Shown here: piece after piece, positions 43,348 to 54,331 of the stretch
How positions within the stretch are numbered: the stretch's first letter is position 1
Layout of the letters: each line of letters opens with the position of its first letter
Origin: Methylophaga sp.
GTDB taxonomy: Bacteria; Pseudomonadota; Gammaproteobacteria; Nitrosococcales; Methylophagaceae
Length of the DNA: 64,000 bases
Assembly (NCBI GenBank): GCA_020831825.1
Contig: JAFIFW010000012.1
Coordinates: forward strand, 434,001-498,000
Direction: 5' to 3'
Translations under genes and position numbers: made by a program
Notes under the pieces: model-generated
Seen by the model: the letters and a program-made list of their open reading frames with translations, nothing else
Database searches by the model: none
What the model was told of the DNA's origin: nothing

Positions 43348-44271
43348 GTGAGAGCGCTTTCAATTCAACAACTCCACAAAACCTACAAAAACGGTTTTGA
43401 AGCCCTGAACGATATACAGCTTGAAGTCGAACAAGGCGATTTTTTCGCCTTGCTGGGTCCAAATGGCGCTGGCAAATCCACAACCATCGGCATCATTACC
43501 TCACTGATCACCAAAACCAGTGGCCGGATTCAGGTGTTTGACGCTGATCTGGATACAGACCGCGAACTGGCGAAAAGCTACATTGGCCTGGTACCTCAGG
43601 AATTTAATTTCAACGGTTTCGAGCAGGTCAAACATATTCTGATTACCCAGGCAGGTTATTACGGCGTGCCGGCAAAAGAAGCAGAAACACATGCCGATGA
43701 GCTACTGAAAAAGCTGGGCCTTTGGGACAAACGGCATAGCTCTGCTCGTGCCCTTTCCGGCGGCATGAAGCGCCGCTTGATGATAGCTCGAGCACTGGTG
43801 CATCAGCCGAAACTGCTCATTTTGGATGAGCCAACCGCTGGCGTGGATATTGAATTAAGACGTTCAATGTGGACATTTCTGCGAGATATCAACCGCCAGG
43901 GCACCACGATTATTCTGACCACACACTATCTGGAAGAGGCGGAAAATCTGTGCCGAAACATCGCCATCATCGATAAAGGGCAAATTATCGAGAATACCGA
44001 TATGAAGTCCTTGCTAAACAGACTCGACAGAGAAACCTTTGTGCTGGACCTCAAACAACCGCTCACCGATCTCAGTGCACTCGCAGATCTTTGCTGTCAT
44101 CAGGTCGACAGCACCACACTTGAAATCGAGTTGTGCCGTAGCGAAAGCCTTAACTCACTGTTTAATCGGCTCAGCGAGTGCGGTATTGAAGTTGCCAGCA
44201 TGAAAAATAAGGCGAATCGATTGGAAGAACTATTCCTGACGCTGGTCGAGAGTTCGGAGACCCAACAATGA
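43348..44271 (+). CDS. ABC-2 type exporter ATP-binding protein (YadG-like)
   Basis: A 307-residue ATPase: Walker A GPNGAGKST, signature LSGGMKRRL, Walker B LLILDEPTAGVD, switch His in LTTHYLEEAE. The start is a GTG at 43348. The C-terminal part resembles E. coli YadG. It is coupled to the permease gene by an ATGA overlap. Substrate unknown. Confidence 0.92.
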   Translation: MRALSIQQLHKTYKNGFEALNDIQLEVEQGDFFALLGPNGAGKSTTIGIITSLITKTSGRIQVFDADLDTDRELAKSYIGLVPQEFNFNGFEQVKHILITQAGYYGVPAKEAETHADELLKKLGLWDKRHSSARALSGGMKRRLMIARALVHQPKLLILDEPTAGVDIELRRSMWTFLRDINRQGTTIILTTHYLEEAENLCRNIAIIDKGQIIENTDMKSLLNRLDRETFVLDLKQPLTDLSALADLCCHQVDSTTLEIELCRSESLNSLFNRLSECGIEVASMKNKANRLEELFLTLVESSETQQ

Positions 44272-45050
44272 GAGTCGCGCGTCACCAACAGCACTGGATT
44301 GCGTTTTCAACCATTGTCACTCGAGAAGTACGCCGTTTTTTAAGAATTTGGGCACAGACACTGCTGCCGCCAGCTATCACGATGACCTTGTATTTCATCA
44401 TATTTGGCAATCTGATTGGCGCACGCATCGGTGACATGGGTGGCTTCAGCTACATCGAATACATTGCCCCGGGCATCATCATGATGGCTGTTATCAATAA
44501 TGCCTATGCCAATGTCGCCTCATCATTTTTCAGTGCAAAGTTTCAAAATCACATTGAAGAACTGATCGTGGCTCCGGTGCCAAATTACGTTATTCTCGCC
44601 GGCTATGTGGCAGGCGGAACAGCGCGAGGTTTATTTGTTGGACTGATAGTCACTGTAGTAGCCCTGTTTTTTACCCATTTACCGGTACAGAATCTGTTGC
44701 TTACTTTCAGCGTGGTGTTGCTCAGCGCCATCCTGTTTGCACTTGGAGGCTTTATAAATGCTATCTATGCCCGGAGCTTTGATGAAATCTCCATCATTCC
44801 AACCTTCATTCTGACGCCGTTGACCTATCTGGGCGGTGTTTTCTACTCCATCAGCCTGTTACCGGACTTTTGGCAGCATGTCTCGATGCTCAATCCCGTG
44901 TTGTACATGGTCAATGCCTTCCGCTACGGCCTGTTAGGGGCATCCGATATCAATCTCTGGCTGGCGTTTGGCATTATTGTGCTGTTTATTGCTGCACTGA
45001 GCTGGTATGCCCTGCATCTGCTCGACAAAGGTACCGGTCTTCGTAAATAG
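44268..45050 (+). CDS. ABC-2 type exporter permease (YadH-like)
   Basis: A 260-residue protein with six membrane helices and the ABC-2 pattern: FIIFGNLIGARIGDMGG, YIAPGIIMMAVINNAY, FQNHIEELIVAPVPNY, and LTPLTYLGGVFYSISLLP. Matches the YadH branch. Works with the ATPase upstream. Confidence 0.92.
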   Translation: MRVARHQQHWIAFSTIVTREVRRFLRIWAQTLLPPAITMTLYFIIFGNLIGARIGDMGGFSYIEYIAPGIIMMAVINNAYANVASSFFSAKFQNHIEELIVAPVPNYVILAGYVAGGTARGLFVGLIVTVVALFFTHLPVQNLLLTFSVVLLSAILFALGGFINAIYARSFDEISIIPTFILTPLTYLGGVFYSISLLPDFWQHVSMLNPVLYMVNAFRYGLLGASDINLWLAFGIIVLFIAALSWYALHLLDKGTGLRK

Positions 45051-45092
45051 CTGAGCTAAGCACAACAGCTGCGGGTATTTCTGAAAAAACGT

Positions 45093-45127
45093 AAATCCGC
45101 ATATTACGCAGATGTTCGCAGATTTTA
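45093..45127 (-). repeat. TCTGCG-type dispersed repeat
   Basis: Reverse complement of the repeat at 18552-18587 with few changes; lies between the ABC permease and dusA. Confidence 0.75.
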
Positions 45128-45283
45128 TTTGTTGATGTGATTCGAGGGTGAGCAGGTCTGTCAGGGCTGAATAGGCCTTCTCATGCCGTGATAAGTTACG
45201 GGCAGTGAGTTATCCAGAAATATGTGGCCAAAACTGTCGCATCTCCCCTGAAAAACGATGTATCTGCTCCCTCAGATTCAGCC

Positions 45284-46267
45284 TCATCCAAGCAACTTCA
45301 GAGCATCACGAATCACTTGAATATCAGCGCCGGGCAGATGAGCATTTTCGCTCAAATGCCGCCGCCAGCGACGAGCACCGGCTTGCCCCTGGAACAGTCC
45401 AAGCATGTGCCGGGTAATTGATTTTAAAGGTCGGCCTTGTGACATTCGCTGTTCGATGTAGGGCAACATCATCTCTACAATTTCAGCCTCAGTCTTGACG
45501 GGAGTTGGATCTCCAAAAATCTGGCTGTCTGCATCGGCCAGCAGATAGGGTCGGTGATAAATGGCCCGGCCAATCATCACCCCATCGACATGTTGAAGAT
45601 GATCCAGTGCCTCCGCCAGCGTCTGCACGCCACCGTTAATATCTACATGTAAATTCGGAAAATCCTGTTTGATCTGATACACCCGCTGATAATCCAGTGG
45701 TGGGATATCCCGATTTTGCTTGGGACTCAAGCCTTTTAACCAGGCTTTACGAGCATGCAAAATCAGTGCGTCACAGCTCGCTGCCACCATGGCACTGACA
45801 AACTCATGCAGAAACTGATAGCTATCCTGCTCATCAATGCCAAGACGGGTTTTCACCGTTACCGGCAGTGACACCGCATCTTTCATGGCACGAACACAAT
45901 CAGCAACCAAGTTCGGCTCGGCCATCAAGCAAGCACCGAAGCTGCCATTTTGAACGCGATCACTGGGACAGCCGACATTCAGATTGATTTCTTGATACCC
46001 CTGTTGTTGCGCCAGTGTGGCGCATTTTGCCAACGCCGCCGGATCACTTCCTCCGAGCTGCAACGCCAGTGGATACTCAATGTCATCATGCGCCAAAAAT
46101 CGTGAGGCATCGCCATGCAACAAGGCTCCTGAAGTCACCATTTCTGTGTAGAGCAAGGTATGCTTGGAGATTAATCGACACAGATAACGAAAATCCCGGT
46201 CGGTCCAATCCAGCATTGGAGCAAGTGACAATCGATGAGCGCGGGATATATCTTCTTTAAGGGCCAT
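45284..46267 (-). CDS. dusA: tRNA-dihydrouridine(20/20a) synthase DusA
   Basis: A 327-residue FMN enzyme that reduces U20/U20a in tRNA D loops. Marks: RLSLAPMLDWTDRDFRYLCR, LQLGGSDPAALA, INLNVGCPSDRVQNGSFGACLM (catalytic Cys in GACLM), VHARKAWLKGLSPKQNR and DGVMIGRAIYHRPYLL. The ATG at 46267 gives the family start MALKEDIS; an upstream in-frame start would run into the divergent metalloprotease gene. Overlap of control regions with that gene is likely. Confidence 0.95.
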   Translation of the reverse strand: MALKEDISRAHRLSLAPMLDWTDRDFRYLCRLISKHTLLYTEMVTSGALLHGDASRFLAHDDIEYPLALQLGGSDPAALAKCATLAQQQGYQEINLNVGCPSDRVQNGSFGACLMAEPNLVADCVRAMKDAVSLPVTVKTRLGIDEQDSYQFLHEFVSAMVAASCDALILHARKAWLKGLSPKQNRDIPPLDYQRVYQIKQDFPNLHVDINGGVQTLAEALDHLQHVDGVMIGRAIYHRPYLLADADSQIFGDPTPVKTEAEIVEMMLPYIEQRMSQGRPLKSITRHMLGLFQGQAGARRWRRHLSENAHLPGADIQVIRDALKLLG

Positions 46268-46357
46268 AGTAGAATCCAGATCAATTGCATCATTTTCGCA
46301 AATCGTCAGGCAAAATGCCTGTTGTTGTACTTTTTCCAGAAGTTTCTGATCGGATAC

Positions 46358-47059
46358 ATGACTAGCCACTTGCACGCACATGGCATCGAGATTGCGGTTA
46401 AACGCAGTCATCGCCGAAAAACCATGGCACTCAAAGTCCACAACGGCGAGGTGAGCATTCATTTGCCAGGTCACTGTCCCTTGCGCATTGCCGAGGACTT
46501 TATTGCCAGCAAATCAGGTTGGATCAATGCTCGACTGGCAGAACAGCAACAACAGCCAACGCGTAGTTTTGCAGACGGCAGCCTGCAACCACTGTTTGGT
46601 AAATACTTTCCGATTAAAGTGATTGCAGCGACAGGCCGCCGACAGCAGCTTGATTTTGATGGTCAAACATTGCATTGCCAGTTGACTGTCAACCACACTG
46701 ATGAGACCGATCAGGTTAAATCACTACTGAAAAAATTCTACCGGCAACAAGCAGCTCAACAGCTGATCCAGCGATGCCAGGTCCTGGCCGAGCAATATCA
46801 ATTGAGTCCCCGACAAATCACCGTGCGTCAATACCGATCCCGCTGGGGAAGTTGTCGCAGCAATGGAGATATTCAACTGAACTGGCAACTGATTCAGGCA
46901 CCTCAGCCGATCATTGATTACGTGATCACCCATGAGTTATGCCACTTGCAATATTTGAATCATTCTCCCAGCTTCTGGAATCTGGTTGCCCGGTTTGATG
47001 CTGATTACCGTCAACACCGTCAATGGTTGAAACAACATGGGCATCACTTAATTTTCTGA
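46358..47059 (+). CDS. YgjP-like zinc metalloprotease (M48/DUF45)
   Basis: A 233-residue protein with the UTP pyrophosphatase/WLM-like DUF45 fold: RSRWGSCRSNGDIQLNW, the zinc motif YVITHELCHLQYLNHSPSFW (HELCH with the third His in NHS). N-terminal IEIAVKRSHRRKTMALKV is the family start. The ATG at 46358 is preferred over one at 46235, which would add 41 residues antisense to the dusA start. Function unproven in the family (E. coli YgjP has been linked to UTP hydrolysis). Confidence 0.88.
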   Translation: MTSHLHAHGIEIAVKRSHRRKTMALKVHNGEVSIHLPGHCPLRIAEDFIASKSGWINARLAEQQQQPTRSFADGSLQPLFGKYFPIKVIAATGRRQQLDFDGQTLHCQLTVNHTDETDQVKSLLKKFYRQQAAQQLIQRCQVLAEQYQLSPRQITVRQYRSRWGSCRSNGDIQLNWQLIQAPQPIIDYVITHELCHLQYLNHSPSFWNLVARFDADYRQHRQWLKQHGHHLIF

Positions 47060-47138
47060 CTCAGGAAAAACCTGAAAAATGCTGTAACACGGGGTCGCAT
47101 CTTGCAATTTTGCCGAGATGAATTAACATATCAGCTTC

Positions 47139-47208
47139 GGATAAGGAACGCTGCGACAGGGACTCCTGCCAGGCTTATCCAATGTTTCATTTGTAAAACG
47201 GCGTTCAT
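47139..47208 (+). promoter_or_regulatory. S-adenosylhomocysteine (SAH) riboswitch
   Basis: Upstream of metK-ahcY. Conserved core GGAACGCTGCGAC and GCCAGGC are present. P1 pairs GGATAAG (47139-47145) with CTTATCC (47174-47180), a short hairpin CAGG-GACT-CCTG lies inside, and the pseudoknot pairs GAACGC (47146-47151) with GCGTTC (47201-47206) after AAAACG. Compared with the usual GAGCGC/GCGCTC and CGAG/CTCG pairs, both helices have changed on both sides, which keeps pairing. High SAH should turn on downstream expression. Confidence 0.92.
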
Positions 47209-47305
47209 TATTACCAGGTCACTGATAGTAATGGGCGTTTCACTCAGCAATCGCTGCTCGCGCCTCACTGTCAGTCCCTAACTGAACCCTATGAGGAAGC
47301 TGTCT

Positions 47306-48469
<1,164 letters not shown>

Positions 48470-48487
48470 TTACAGGAACTTACCATC

Positions 48488-49798
48488 ATGCAATCAGCTG
48501 TAGAAAACCTTACTCCCGATTATAAAATCGCCGATATCAGCCTCGCCAAATGGGGTCATCAGGAAATCAAAATCGCCGAAAGCGAAATGCCCGGTCTGAT
48601 GGCGCTGCGTGAAGAATATGCCGGCCAGTTTCCGTTAAAAGGCGCCCGTATTGCTGGCTGCCTGCACATGACCATTCAAACTGCCGTGCTGATTGAAACA
48701 CTGGTTGAACTGGGTGCAGAAGTGCGCTGGTCTTCTTGCAACATTTTCTCGACTCAGGACCACGCCGCAGCCGCCATTGCCGATCAGGGCATTCCGGTAT
48801 TTGCCTGGAAAGGTGAAACCGAAGATGAAGCCGTCTGGTGTATCCGGCAGACCATCGTCGGCCCGGATGGCTGGCGGCCCAATATGATTCTGGATGATGG
48901 TGGTGATCTGACCTTAATCATGCACCAGGAATTTCCAGAACTGCTTGCCGATGTCCGCGGCCTGTCGGAAGAAACCACGACCGGTGTACACCGCCTCTAC
49001 GAAATGATGAAAGCTGGCACCCTCAAAGTGCCCGCAATCAACGTCAATGACTCGGTGACCAAGTCCAAGTTTGACAACCTGTACGGCTGTCGTGAATCGC
49101 TGCTGGACGGTATCAAACGAGCGACTGACGTGATGGTCGCCGGCAAGATCTGTGTTGTCCTCGGCTACGGCGATGTCGGTAAAGGTTGCGCGCAGGCTTT
49201 CCGCGGCATGGGCGCCACTGTCATGGTCACTGAAATCGATCCGATCTGTGCGCTACAAGCGGCAATGGAAGGCTATCGCATTGTCACCATGGATGAAGTG
49301 GCCACCATCGGCGATATCTTTGTCACTGCCACCGGCAACATCAATGTGATTGATCACGACCACATGTCTGCAATGAAAAATGAAGCCATCGTCTGCAATA
49401 TCGGTCACTTTGACAACGAAATTGATGTCGCTTCACTGCGTAAATACCAGTGGGAAAACATCAAACCGCAAGTCGATCACGTCATTTTCCCTGATGGCAA
49501 GCGCATCATTTTGTTGGCAGAAGGCCGATTGGTGAATCTGGGTTGTGCCACCGGCCATCCGAGTTTTGTCATGTCAGCCTCATTCACCAACCAGGTGATG
49601 GCGCAGATTGAGCTCTGGCACAATCATCAGAACTATGAAAACAAGGTGTATGTACTGCCGAAAAGACTGGATGAAAAAGTCGCTCGCTTGCATCTGGGTC
49701 GCATCGGTGCCAATCTGACGCCACTCACCAGTGAACAGGCTAAATATCTCGGCTTGCCACAGGATGGCCCGTACAAACCGGAACACTATCGTTACTAA
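48488..49798 (+). CDS. ahcY: Adenosylhomocysteinase
   Basis: A 436-residue NAD-dependent enzyme that splits SAH to adenosine and homocysteine. Marks: [76 protein letters not shown] site [15 protein letters not shown], and the C-terminal YKPEHYRY. Control by an SAH riboswitch is logical since SAH is its substrate. Ends in a strong terminator. Confidence 0.98.
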   Translation: MQSAVENLTPDYKIADISLAKWGHQEIKIAESEMPGLMALREEYAGQFPLKGARIAGCLHMTIQTAVLIETLVELGAEVRWSSCNIFSTQDHAAAAIADQGIPVFAWKGETEDEAVWCIRQTIVGPDGWRPNMILDDGGDLTLIMHQEFPELLADVRGLSEETTTGVHRLYEMMKAGTLKVPAINVNDSVTKSKFDNLYGCRESLLDGIKRATDVMVAGKICVVLGYGDVGKGCAQAFRGMGATVMVTEIDPICALQAAMEGYRIVTMDEVATIGDIFVTATGNINVIDHDHMSAMKNEAIVCNIGHFDNEIDVASLRKYQWENIKPQVDHVIFPDGKRIILLAEGRLVNLGCATGHPSFVMSASFTNQVMAQIELWHNHQNYENKVYVLPKRLDEKVARLHLGRIGANLTPLTSEQAKYLGLPQDGPYKPEHYRY

Positions 49799-49805
49799 AC
49801 CACAG

Positions 49806-49838
49806 GTGGGCTGACCAACCATGTCAGCCCACTTTTTT
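49806..49838 (+). terminator. Intrinsic terminator of metK-ahcY
   Basis: GTGGGCTGAC and GTCAGCCCAC, a perfect 10-bp stem with a 7-base loop, followed by six T. It separates metF from the riboswitch operon, at least in part. Confidence 0.94.
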
Positions 49839-49852
49839 GCAGATTAAAGCTC

Positions 49853-50701
49853 ATGTCCAAACCTGTCATCAGTTGTGAATTTTTTCCGCCTAAAACCGAA
49901 AAAGGGGTTAATACCCTGCAGCAGGTTCAGCAAGCGCTGGCCGTGCTCAAGCCCGCTTTTTATTCCGTGACCTTTGGTGCGGGTGGCTCAACTCAGGACA
50001 ACACATCGGACGCAGTGATTGCCATTCAGCAGCAAGCCACTACCACCGGCATTGATGCGGCACCTCACCTGTCATGTGTCGGCTCATCTCGCGAACGCAT
50101 ACAGGCCATGTTGCAAACCTATATCAGCCACGATATTCGCCGAATCGTCGCCTTACGAGGCGATTTACCGTCAGGTATGCGTGATCCGGGTGATTTTCGC
50201 TATGCCAACGAGCTGGTTGAGTTTATTCGGGCTGAAACCGGTGATCACTTTGCCATTGAAGTAGCGGCTTACCCTGAAGTGCATCCGCAAGCAATGAACG
50301 CCGACATCGATCTGGAAAACTTCAAACGGAAGGTTGATGCCGGTGCCGATAGCGCAATCACTCAATATTTTTACAACGTTGACGCCTATTTGTACTTTGT
50401 CGAACGCTGTGAGAAGGCTGGCATTGATATTCCCATCATTCCCGGCATCATGCCGATTAACAATTACGCACAACTGGCCCGCTTTTCCGCCGCCTGCGGC
50501 GCAGAAATTCCCCGTTGGCTGCGTAAACGGTTGGAAGCCTTTTACGATGACACTGCATCGATGCAGGCTTTTACATTGGATTTTCTGACCGACTTCACGG
50601 ATCAACTGTTACAACAACAGGTTCCAGGGCTGCACTTTTATACCATGAATAAAATCGAGCCGACGCTGGCCATCTGCCAACGTCTTAAATTAACAGGCTG
50701 A
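49853..50701 (+). CDS. metF: 5,10-methylenetetrahydrofolate reductase
   Basis: A 282-residue FAD TIM-barrel enzyme giving methyl-THF for methionine synthesis. Marks: SCEFFPPKTEKG, SVTFGAGGSTQDNT, HLSCVGSSRE, RIVALRGDLP, EVAAYPEVHPQA, DAGADSAITQYFYNVD and IIPGIMPI. It follows ahcY after a terminator, so it may be expressed by read-through or from its own promoter. Confidence 0.97.
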   Translation: MSKPVISCEFFPPKTEKGVNTLQQVQQALAVLKPAFYSVTFGAGGSTQDNTSDAVIAIQQQATTTGIDAAPHLSCVGSSRERIQAMLQTYISHDIRRIVALRGDLPSGMRDPGDFRYANELVEFIRAETGDHFAIEVAAYPEVHPQAMNADIDLENFKRKVDAGADSAITQYFYNVDAYLYFVERCEKAGIDIPIIPGIMPINNYAQLARFSAACGAEIPRWLRKRLEAFYDDTASMQAFTLDFLTDFTDQLLQQQVPGLHFYTMNKIEPTLAICQRLKLTG

Positions 50702-50717
50702 TCTGCTCGCATCGGTT

Positions 50718-51410
50718 ATGGATTATCTTGCCAACGCGATGATCGCAGCCCTTGGCTTGATCAGCAGCTTTGATGCTGATCTCTATCAAATCGTCTACAC
50801 CTCGGTATATATCTCGGTCATAGCCTGCTTTTTTGCGGCATTGATCTCTGTGCCTGTCGGCGTCACGGTGGCACTGAACAGCTTTCCCGGCAAACGAGCT
50901 TTGCAACATTTGCTCAATACACTGATGGCGATGCCCACCGTTGTTATCGGTTTGTTGCTTTACGGAATGTTCAGCCGGATGGGACCGCTCGGAGACTGGG
51001 GTCTTTTATATACTCCAACGGCAATTATCATTGCGCAATGTCTGCTGATTATGCCCATCATGATCAACTTGACGATTACAGCCGTACACACCGCCGATCC
51101 AAGGTTACTGCCTACCCTGCTGACGATGGGCGCACGCGGTTTTTCACTCACTTGGCAAGTGGTTCGGGTCACTCGAGTGGCGATTTTGATCGGCATTATT
51201 ACGGGTTTTGGTCGAGCCATTGGTGAGGTCGGTGCGGCGATGATGCTGGGTGGCAATATCGAAGGCTTTACCCGAACCATGACCACCGCTATCGCCCTTG
51301 AAACCAGCAAGGGTGAATTTGAGCTGGCATTGGCGCTGGGATTATTACTACTCATTCTGGCATTTATGCTGAATTTTCTGATGAGCGCCCTTCAAGGCAA
51401 AGCCCGATGA
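50718..51410 (+). CDS. Tungstate-type ABC transporter permease (TupB-like)
   Basis: A 230-residue permease with five to six helices. The conserved EAA-type loop LLTMGARGFSLTWQVV followed by GRAIGEVGAAMMLGGNI and the early LISVPVGVTVALNSFPGKR with MAMPTVVIGLLLYGM match tungstate (Tup) permeases. It is coupled to the ATPase gene by ATGA. No substrate-binding protein gene is adjacent. Confidence 0.88.
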   Translation: MDYLANAMIAALGLISSFDADLYQIVYTSVYISVIACFFAALISVPVGVTVALNSFPGKRALQHLLNTLMAMPTVVIGLLLYGMFSRMGPLGDWGLLYTPTAIIIAQCLLIMPIMINLTITAVHTADPRLLPTLLTMGARGFSLTWQVVRVTRVAILIGIITGFGRAIGEVGAAMMLGGNIEGFTRTMTTAIALETSKGEFELALALGLLLLILAFMLNFLMSALQGKAR

Positions 51411-52399
51411 CTGAAGCCTATCGCATCAACAATCTAGCTGTAGATGCTCAGCAAAAGCAGCTGTTGAACATTGGTAAACTAAACATCAACAGCAACCAAA
51501 GCACCGCGATTCTGGGCGAAAATGGCGCAGGAAAAACCACCCTTTTGCATACACTGGCTTTTATACAGCCCGGCGTGTCGGGTAAGTTTCTTGTCCTCGG
51601 ACAAGCAGTGAATGGCACCCTTTCTGCTGCGCTGCGCCGTCGAATCGGTCTGGTCAGTCAGCAGCCTTATTTACTCCCAGGTACGGTACTGGAAAATCTG
51701 CAACTCGCACTCAGACTTCAGGGCTTCAAAACAGGCATGCATGCTGAACAGATAGATCTCTGGCTGCAACGGCTCAACCTGCAAGGCCTTGTTGACACAG
51801 ATGCTGCAATACTCTCCGGTGGCGAACAAAAGCGAGTTGCACTCGCCAGAACCCTGATCTGCCAGCCGGACATTCTGCTGCTTGATGAGCCTTTTGCTCA
51901 TCTTGATCAGCAACACATTCACCAGCTGGAAGTGATCTTGCATCAATGGGCAGCGCAGCCCGGCAAAACCATGGTGTTCTCAACACATAACCGTTTTCAG
52001 GCCAACATGCTGGCAGATAAAACCATCAGCTTGTACCAGGGCAAGATGATCGATACACCATTTCTGAACGTGTTTCATGGGCACTATAAGATGCCTGTAT
52101 TCGACACCGGAAAACTCAAGGTGACCACAAGCATGGAGGACATCGACGCCAACGTGATGGCCGTTGATCCTCGCGATATCATCATTTCCAAAATAGCGCC
52201 CAATCAGTCCAGCATTCGCAATAGTTATCCTGGAAAACTGACCCAAATCACTGCCGACTCGCAAGGTGTCAGGCTGAGTATCGACTGTGGAGAACGCTTT
52301 GATGCCATCATTACTGAACAATCATTGCGAGAGTTAACCTTGCAACCCGGGGACCGCTTATTCGTGAGTTTTAAAGCTTCTGCTGTCAGGCTTTTCTGA
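51407..52399 (+). CDS. ABC transporter ATPase with TOBE-like tail (tungstate/molybdate type)
   Basis: A 330-residue ATPase: Walker A GENGAGKTT, signature LSGGEQKRVALART, Walker B DILLLDEPFAHLD, switch STHN. Residues about 215-330 form a regulatory tail with a TOBE/MopI-like end (SIRNSYPGKLTQIT, LQPGDRLFVSFKASAVRLF), which in this family senses the oxyanion. Pairs with the permease upstream. It lies just before rpoN, where lptB is more usual. Confidence 0.88.
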   Translation: MTEAYRINNLAVDAQQKQLLNIGKLNINSNQSTAILGENGAGKTTLLHTLAFIQPGVSGKFLVLGQAVNGTLSAALRRRIGLVSQQPYLLPGTVLENLQLALRLQGFKTGMHAEQIDLWLQRLNLQGLVDTDAAILSGGEQKRVALARTLICQPDILLLDEPFAHLDQQHIHQLEVILHQWAAQPGKTMVFSTHNRFQANMLADKTISLYQGKMIDTPFLNVFHGHYKMPVFDTGKLKVTTSMEDIDANVMAVDPRDIIISKIAPNQSSIRNSYPGKLTQITADSQGVRLSIDCGERFDAIITEQSLRELTLQPGDRLFVSFKASAVRLF

Positions 52400-52490
52400 A
52401 AAGCATTGATTTTTTTGTGGGCATATAGGCAACAGCTCAGTAGTTGCGGTAACATTGACGCATGATCAACACATCTGAATACTGCTGTTT

Positions 52491-53942
52491 GTGAAACCCT
52501 CGTTACAGTTAAGAGTCGGTCAGAGTCTATCCATGACCCCGCAGCTGCAACAGGCGATCCGCCTGCTGCAGCTATCATCGCTTGAACTGCAAGCTGAAAT
52601 TCAGGAAGCGCTGGAATCCAATCCCCTGTTGGAAGTTGAGGAAGATTTCGACTTCGACGACCCTCAAATCATTCGAAAAGACGATAACGAAGCCAGCCGT
52701 GAAATAAGCCAGCTAGAGCATTCCGATATCCCTGAGGATTTGCCGGTTGACAGTCAATGGGAAGATACCTTCGAACAGCAATACACCGGCTCTGGCAGCC
52801 TCAGTAGCAGCGATAACGACTTCGAACGTGACAATCACGATGAAAGCGGCGACACCTTACAGCAACATTTGCTCTGGCAAATGCGGCTCACGCCTTTTAC
52901 CGAAGTCGAACAAGCTATCGCCACGGTGATTATTGATTCCATTGAAGATGATGGTTATCTCAAGATCACCATTGAAGATGTGCTGCAGAGCCTCGGGGAT
53001 GAGTTCCCGGAAGTAGAGCTTGAAGACATTGAAACCGTACTACACCGGATACATCACTTTGATCCGGTCGGCGTTGGTGCACGGGATTTACGAGAGTGTC
53101 TACTGATTCAACTCAGGGCTTTTCAGCCTGCCGTCGGTGAGCATTCAGAGCTATTGTCCAAATTAATCGACAAACATCTTGATGCGCTTGCCAGACGCGA
53201 CTACGCCCAAATCAAACGGGCACTAAAAATCAGTGATGATGAACTGACGGATCTTGTGCGCAGCATTCAAATGCTCAACCCTCGACCGGGCAGCTTGATC
53301 CAGGTCGACAATACCGAATACATTGTTCCTGATGTTTACGTTCGCAAGCTTAATGGCCGCTGGCAATTATCACTGAATCCGGATAATGCACCCAAAATTC
53401 AAATCGCCGAACATTACGCGCAACTAATTAACCGGGCCGACAACAGTGCTGAAAACATCTTCCTGAAAAACAACCTTCAGGAAGCACGCTGGTTTCTTAA
53501 AAGCTTGCAAAGCAGAAACGAAACTCTGCTTAAAGTCACCCAGGCGATCATCGAAAGACAGCAAGGTTTTCTTGAGCATGGTGAAGAAGCCATGAAACCT
53601 CTGGTGCTGGCTGATATTGCTGAGACCGTAGAAATGCATGAGTCAACGATCTCCAGAGTCACTACACGTAAATATCTACATACCCCACGCGGTATTTTTG
53701 AACTGAAATTCTTTTTCTCCAGCCATGTCAGCACTGAAAGTGGAGGCGAATGCTCAGCAACAGCTATTCGTGCCATCATCAAAAAACTGGTAGCCGCGGA
53801 GAATCCGCGAAAACCTCTCAGCGATAGCAAAATTGCTGATATTCTGGGAGAGGAGGGCATCAACGTAGCCCGGCGAACCATCGCCAAATATCGTGAAACA
53901 CTTGCGATTCCACCATCAAACGAACGCAAGCGGCTGGTGTAA
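52491..53942 (+). CDS. rpoN: RNA polymerase sigma-54 factor
   Basis: A 483-residue sigma-54. Region I (activator contact) is Gln/Leu-rich: LSMTPQLQQAIRLLQL and LESNPLLEVEE. An acidic region II follows. The helix-turn-helix and RpoN box (ARRTIAKYRETLAIPPSNERK, here split) close the protein. The start is a GTG at 52491, matching the family start KPSLQLRVGQ. Followed by hpf and ptsN, the standard order. Confidence 0.97.
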   Translation: MKPSLQLRVGQSLSMTPQLQQAIRLLQLSSLELQAEIQEALESNPLLEVEEDFDFDDPQIIRKDDNEASREISQLEHSDIPEDLPVDSQWEDTFEQQYTGSGSLSSSDNDFERDNHDESGDTLQQHLLWQMRLTPFTEVEQAIATVIIDSIEDDGYLKITIEDVLQSLGDEFPEVELEDIETVLHRIHHFDPVGVGARDLRECLLIQLRAFQPAVGEHSELLSKLIDKHLDALARRDYAQIKRALKISDDELTDLVRSIQMLNPRPGSLIQVDNTEYIVPDVYVRKLNGRWQLSLNPDNAPKIQIAEHYAQLINRADNSAENIFLKNNLQEARWFLKSLQSRNETLLKVTQAIIERQQGFLEHGEEAMKPLVLADIAETVEMHESTISRVTTRKYLHTPRGIFELKFFFSSHVSTESGGECSATAIRAIIKKLVAAENPRKPLSDSKIADILGEEGINVARRTIAKYRETLAIPPSNERKRLV

Positions 53943-53978
53943 GCCAGCCTTTTTACACTAATGAAGGAGTGATGCACT

Positions 53979-54305
53979 ATGCAATTAAATTTAAGCGGAC
54001 AACATGTTGATATCACTGACAGCCTGCGTGATCATGTCAATAAAAAGTTCGAAAAATTGACTCGTCACTTTGACCACATGACCAATGTTCATGTGATTTT
54101 GTCCGTCGAAAAGCTGCGCCAGAAAGCCGAAGCAACCGTCCATGTCAGCGGCGCAGATCTGTTCGCCTCAGACGAACATGAAAATATGTACAGTGCGATC
54201 GAAAACCTGGTGGCTAAACTTGATCGCCAAATTATCAAACATAAAGATAAAATCACTGACCACCATCAAGCCGATGGTGCCCAAATGAAACATAACATTA
54301 ACTAA
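53979..54305 (+). CDS. hpf: Ribosome hibernation promoting factor (short form)
   Basis: A 108-residue HPF/YfiA protein: MQLNLSGQHVDITDSLRDHV, KLTRHFDHMTNVHVIL and ADLFASDEHENMYSAIENLVAKLDRQIIKHKDKI. Short form without the long-HPF dimer domain. Blocks and stores ribosomes in stationary phase. A clear AAGGAG ribosome site precedes it; 36 bp after rpoN. Confidence 0.96.
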   Translation: MQLNLSGQHVDITDSLRDHVNKKFEKLTRHFDHMTNVHVILSVEKLRQKAEATVHVSGADLFASDEHENMYSAIENLVAKLDRQIIKHKDKITDHHQADGAQMKHNIN

Positions 54306-54331
54306 CCTACCGCTTTACTGGGATTTTTTTC

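Noticed and set aside
46235..46357. 41-codon extension of the YgjP-like gene
   Set aside because: It is antisense to the dusA start and not part of the family.
46268..46474. Long N-terminal extension of dusA
   Set aside because: It is antisense to the YgjP-like gene, and homologous DusA proteins start at the ATG at 46267.
47181..47290. A SAM riboswitch upstream of metK
   Set aside because: The motif matches the SAH riboswitch core, not SAM-I, SAM-II or SAM-IV features.
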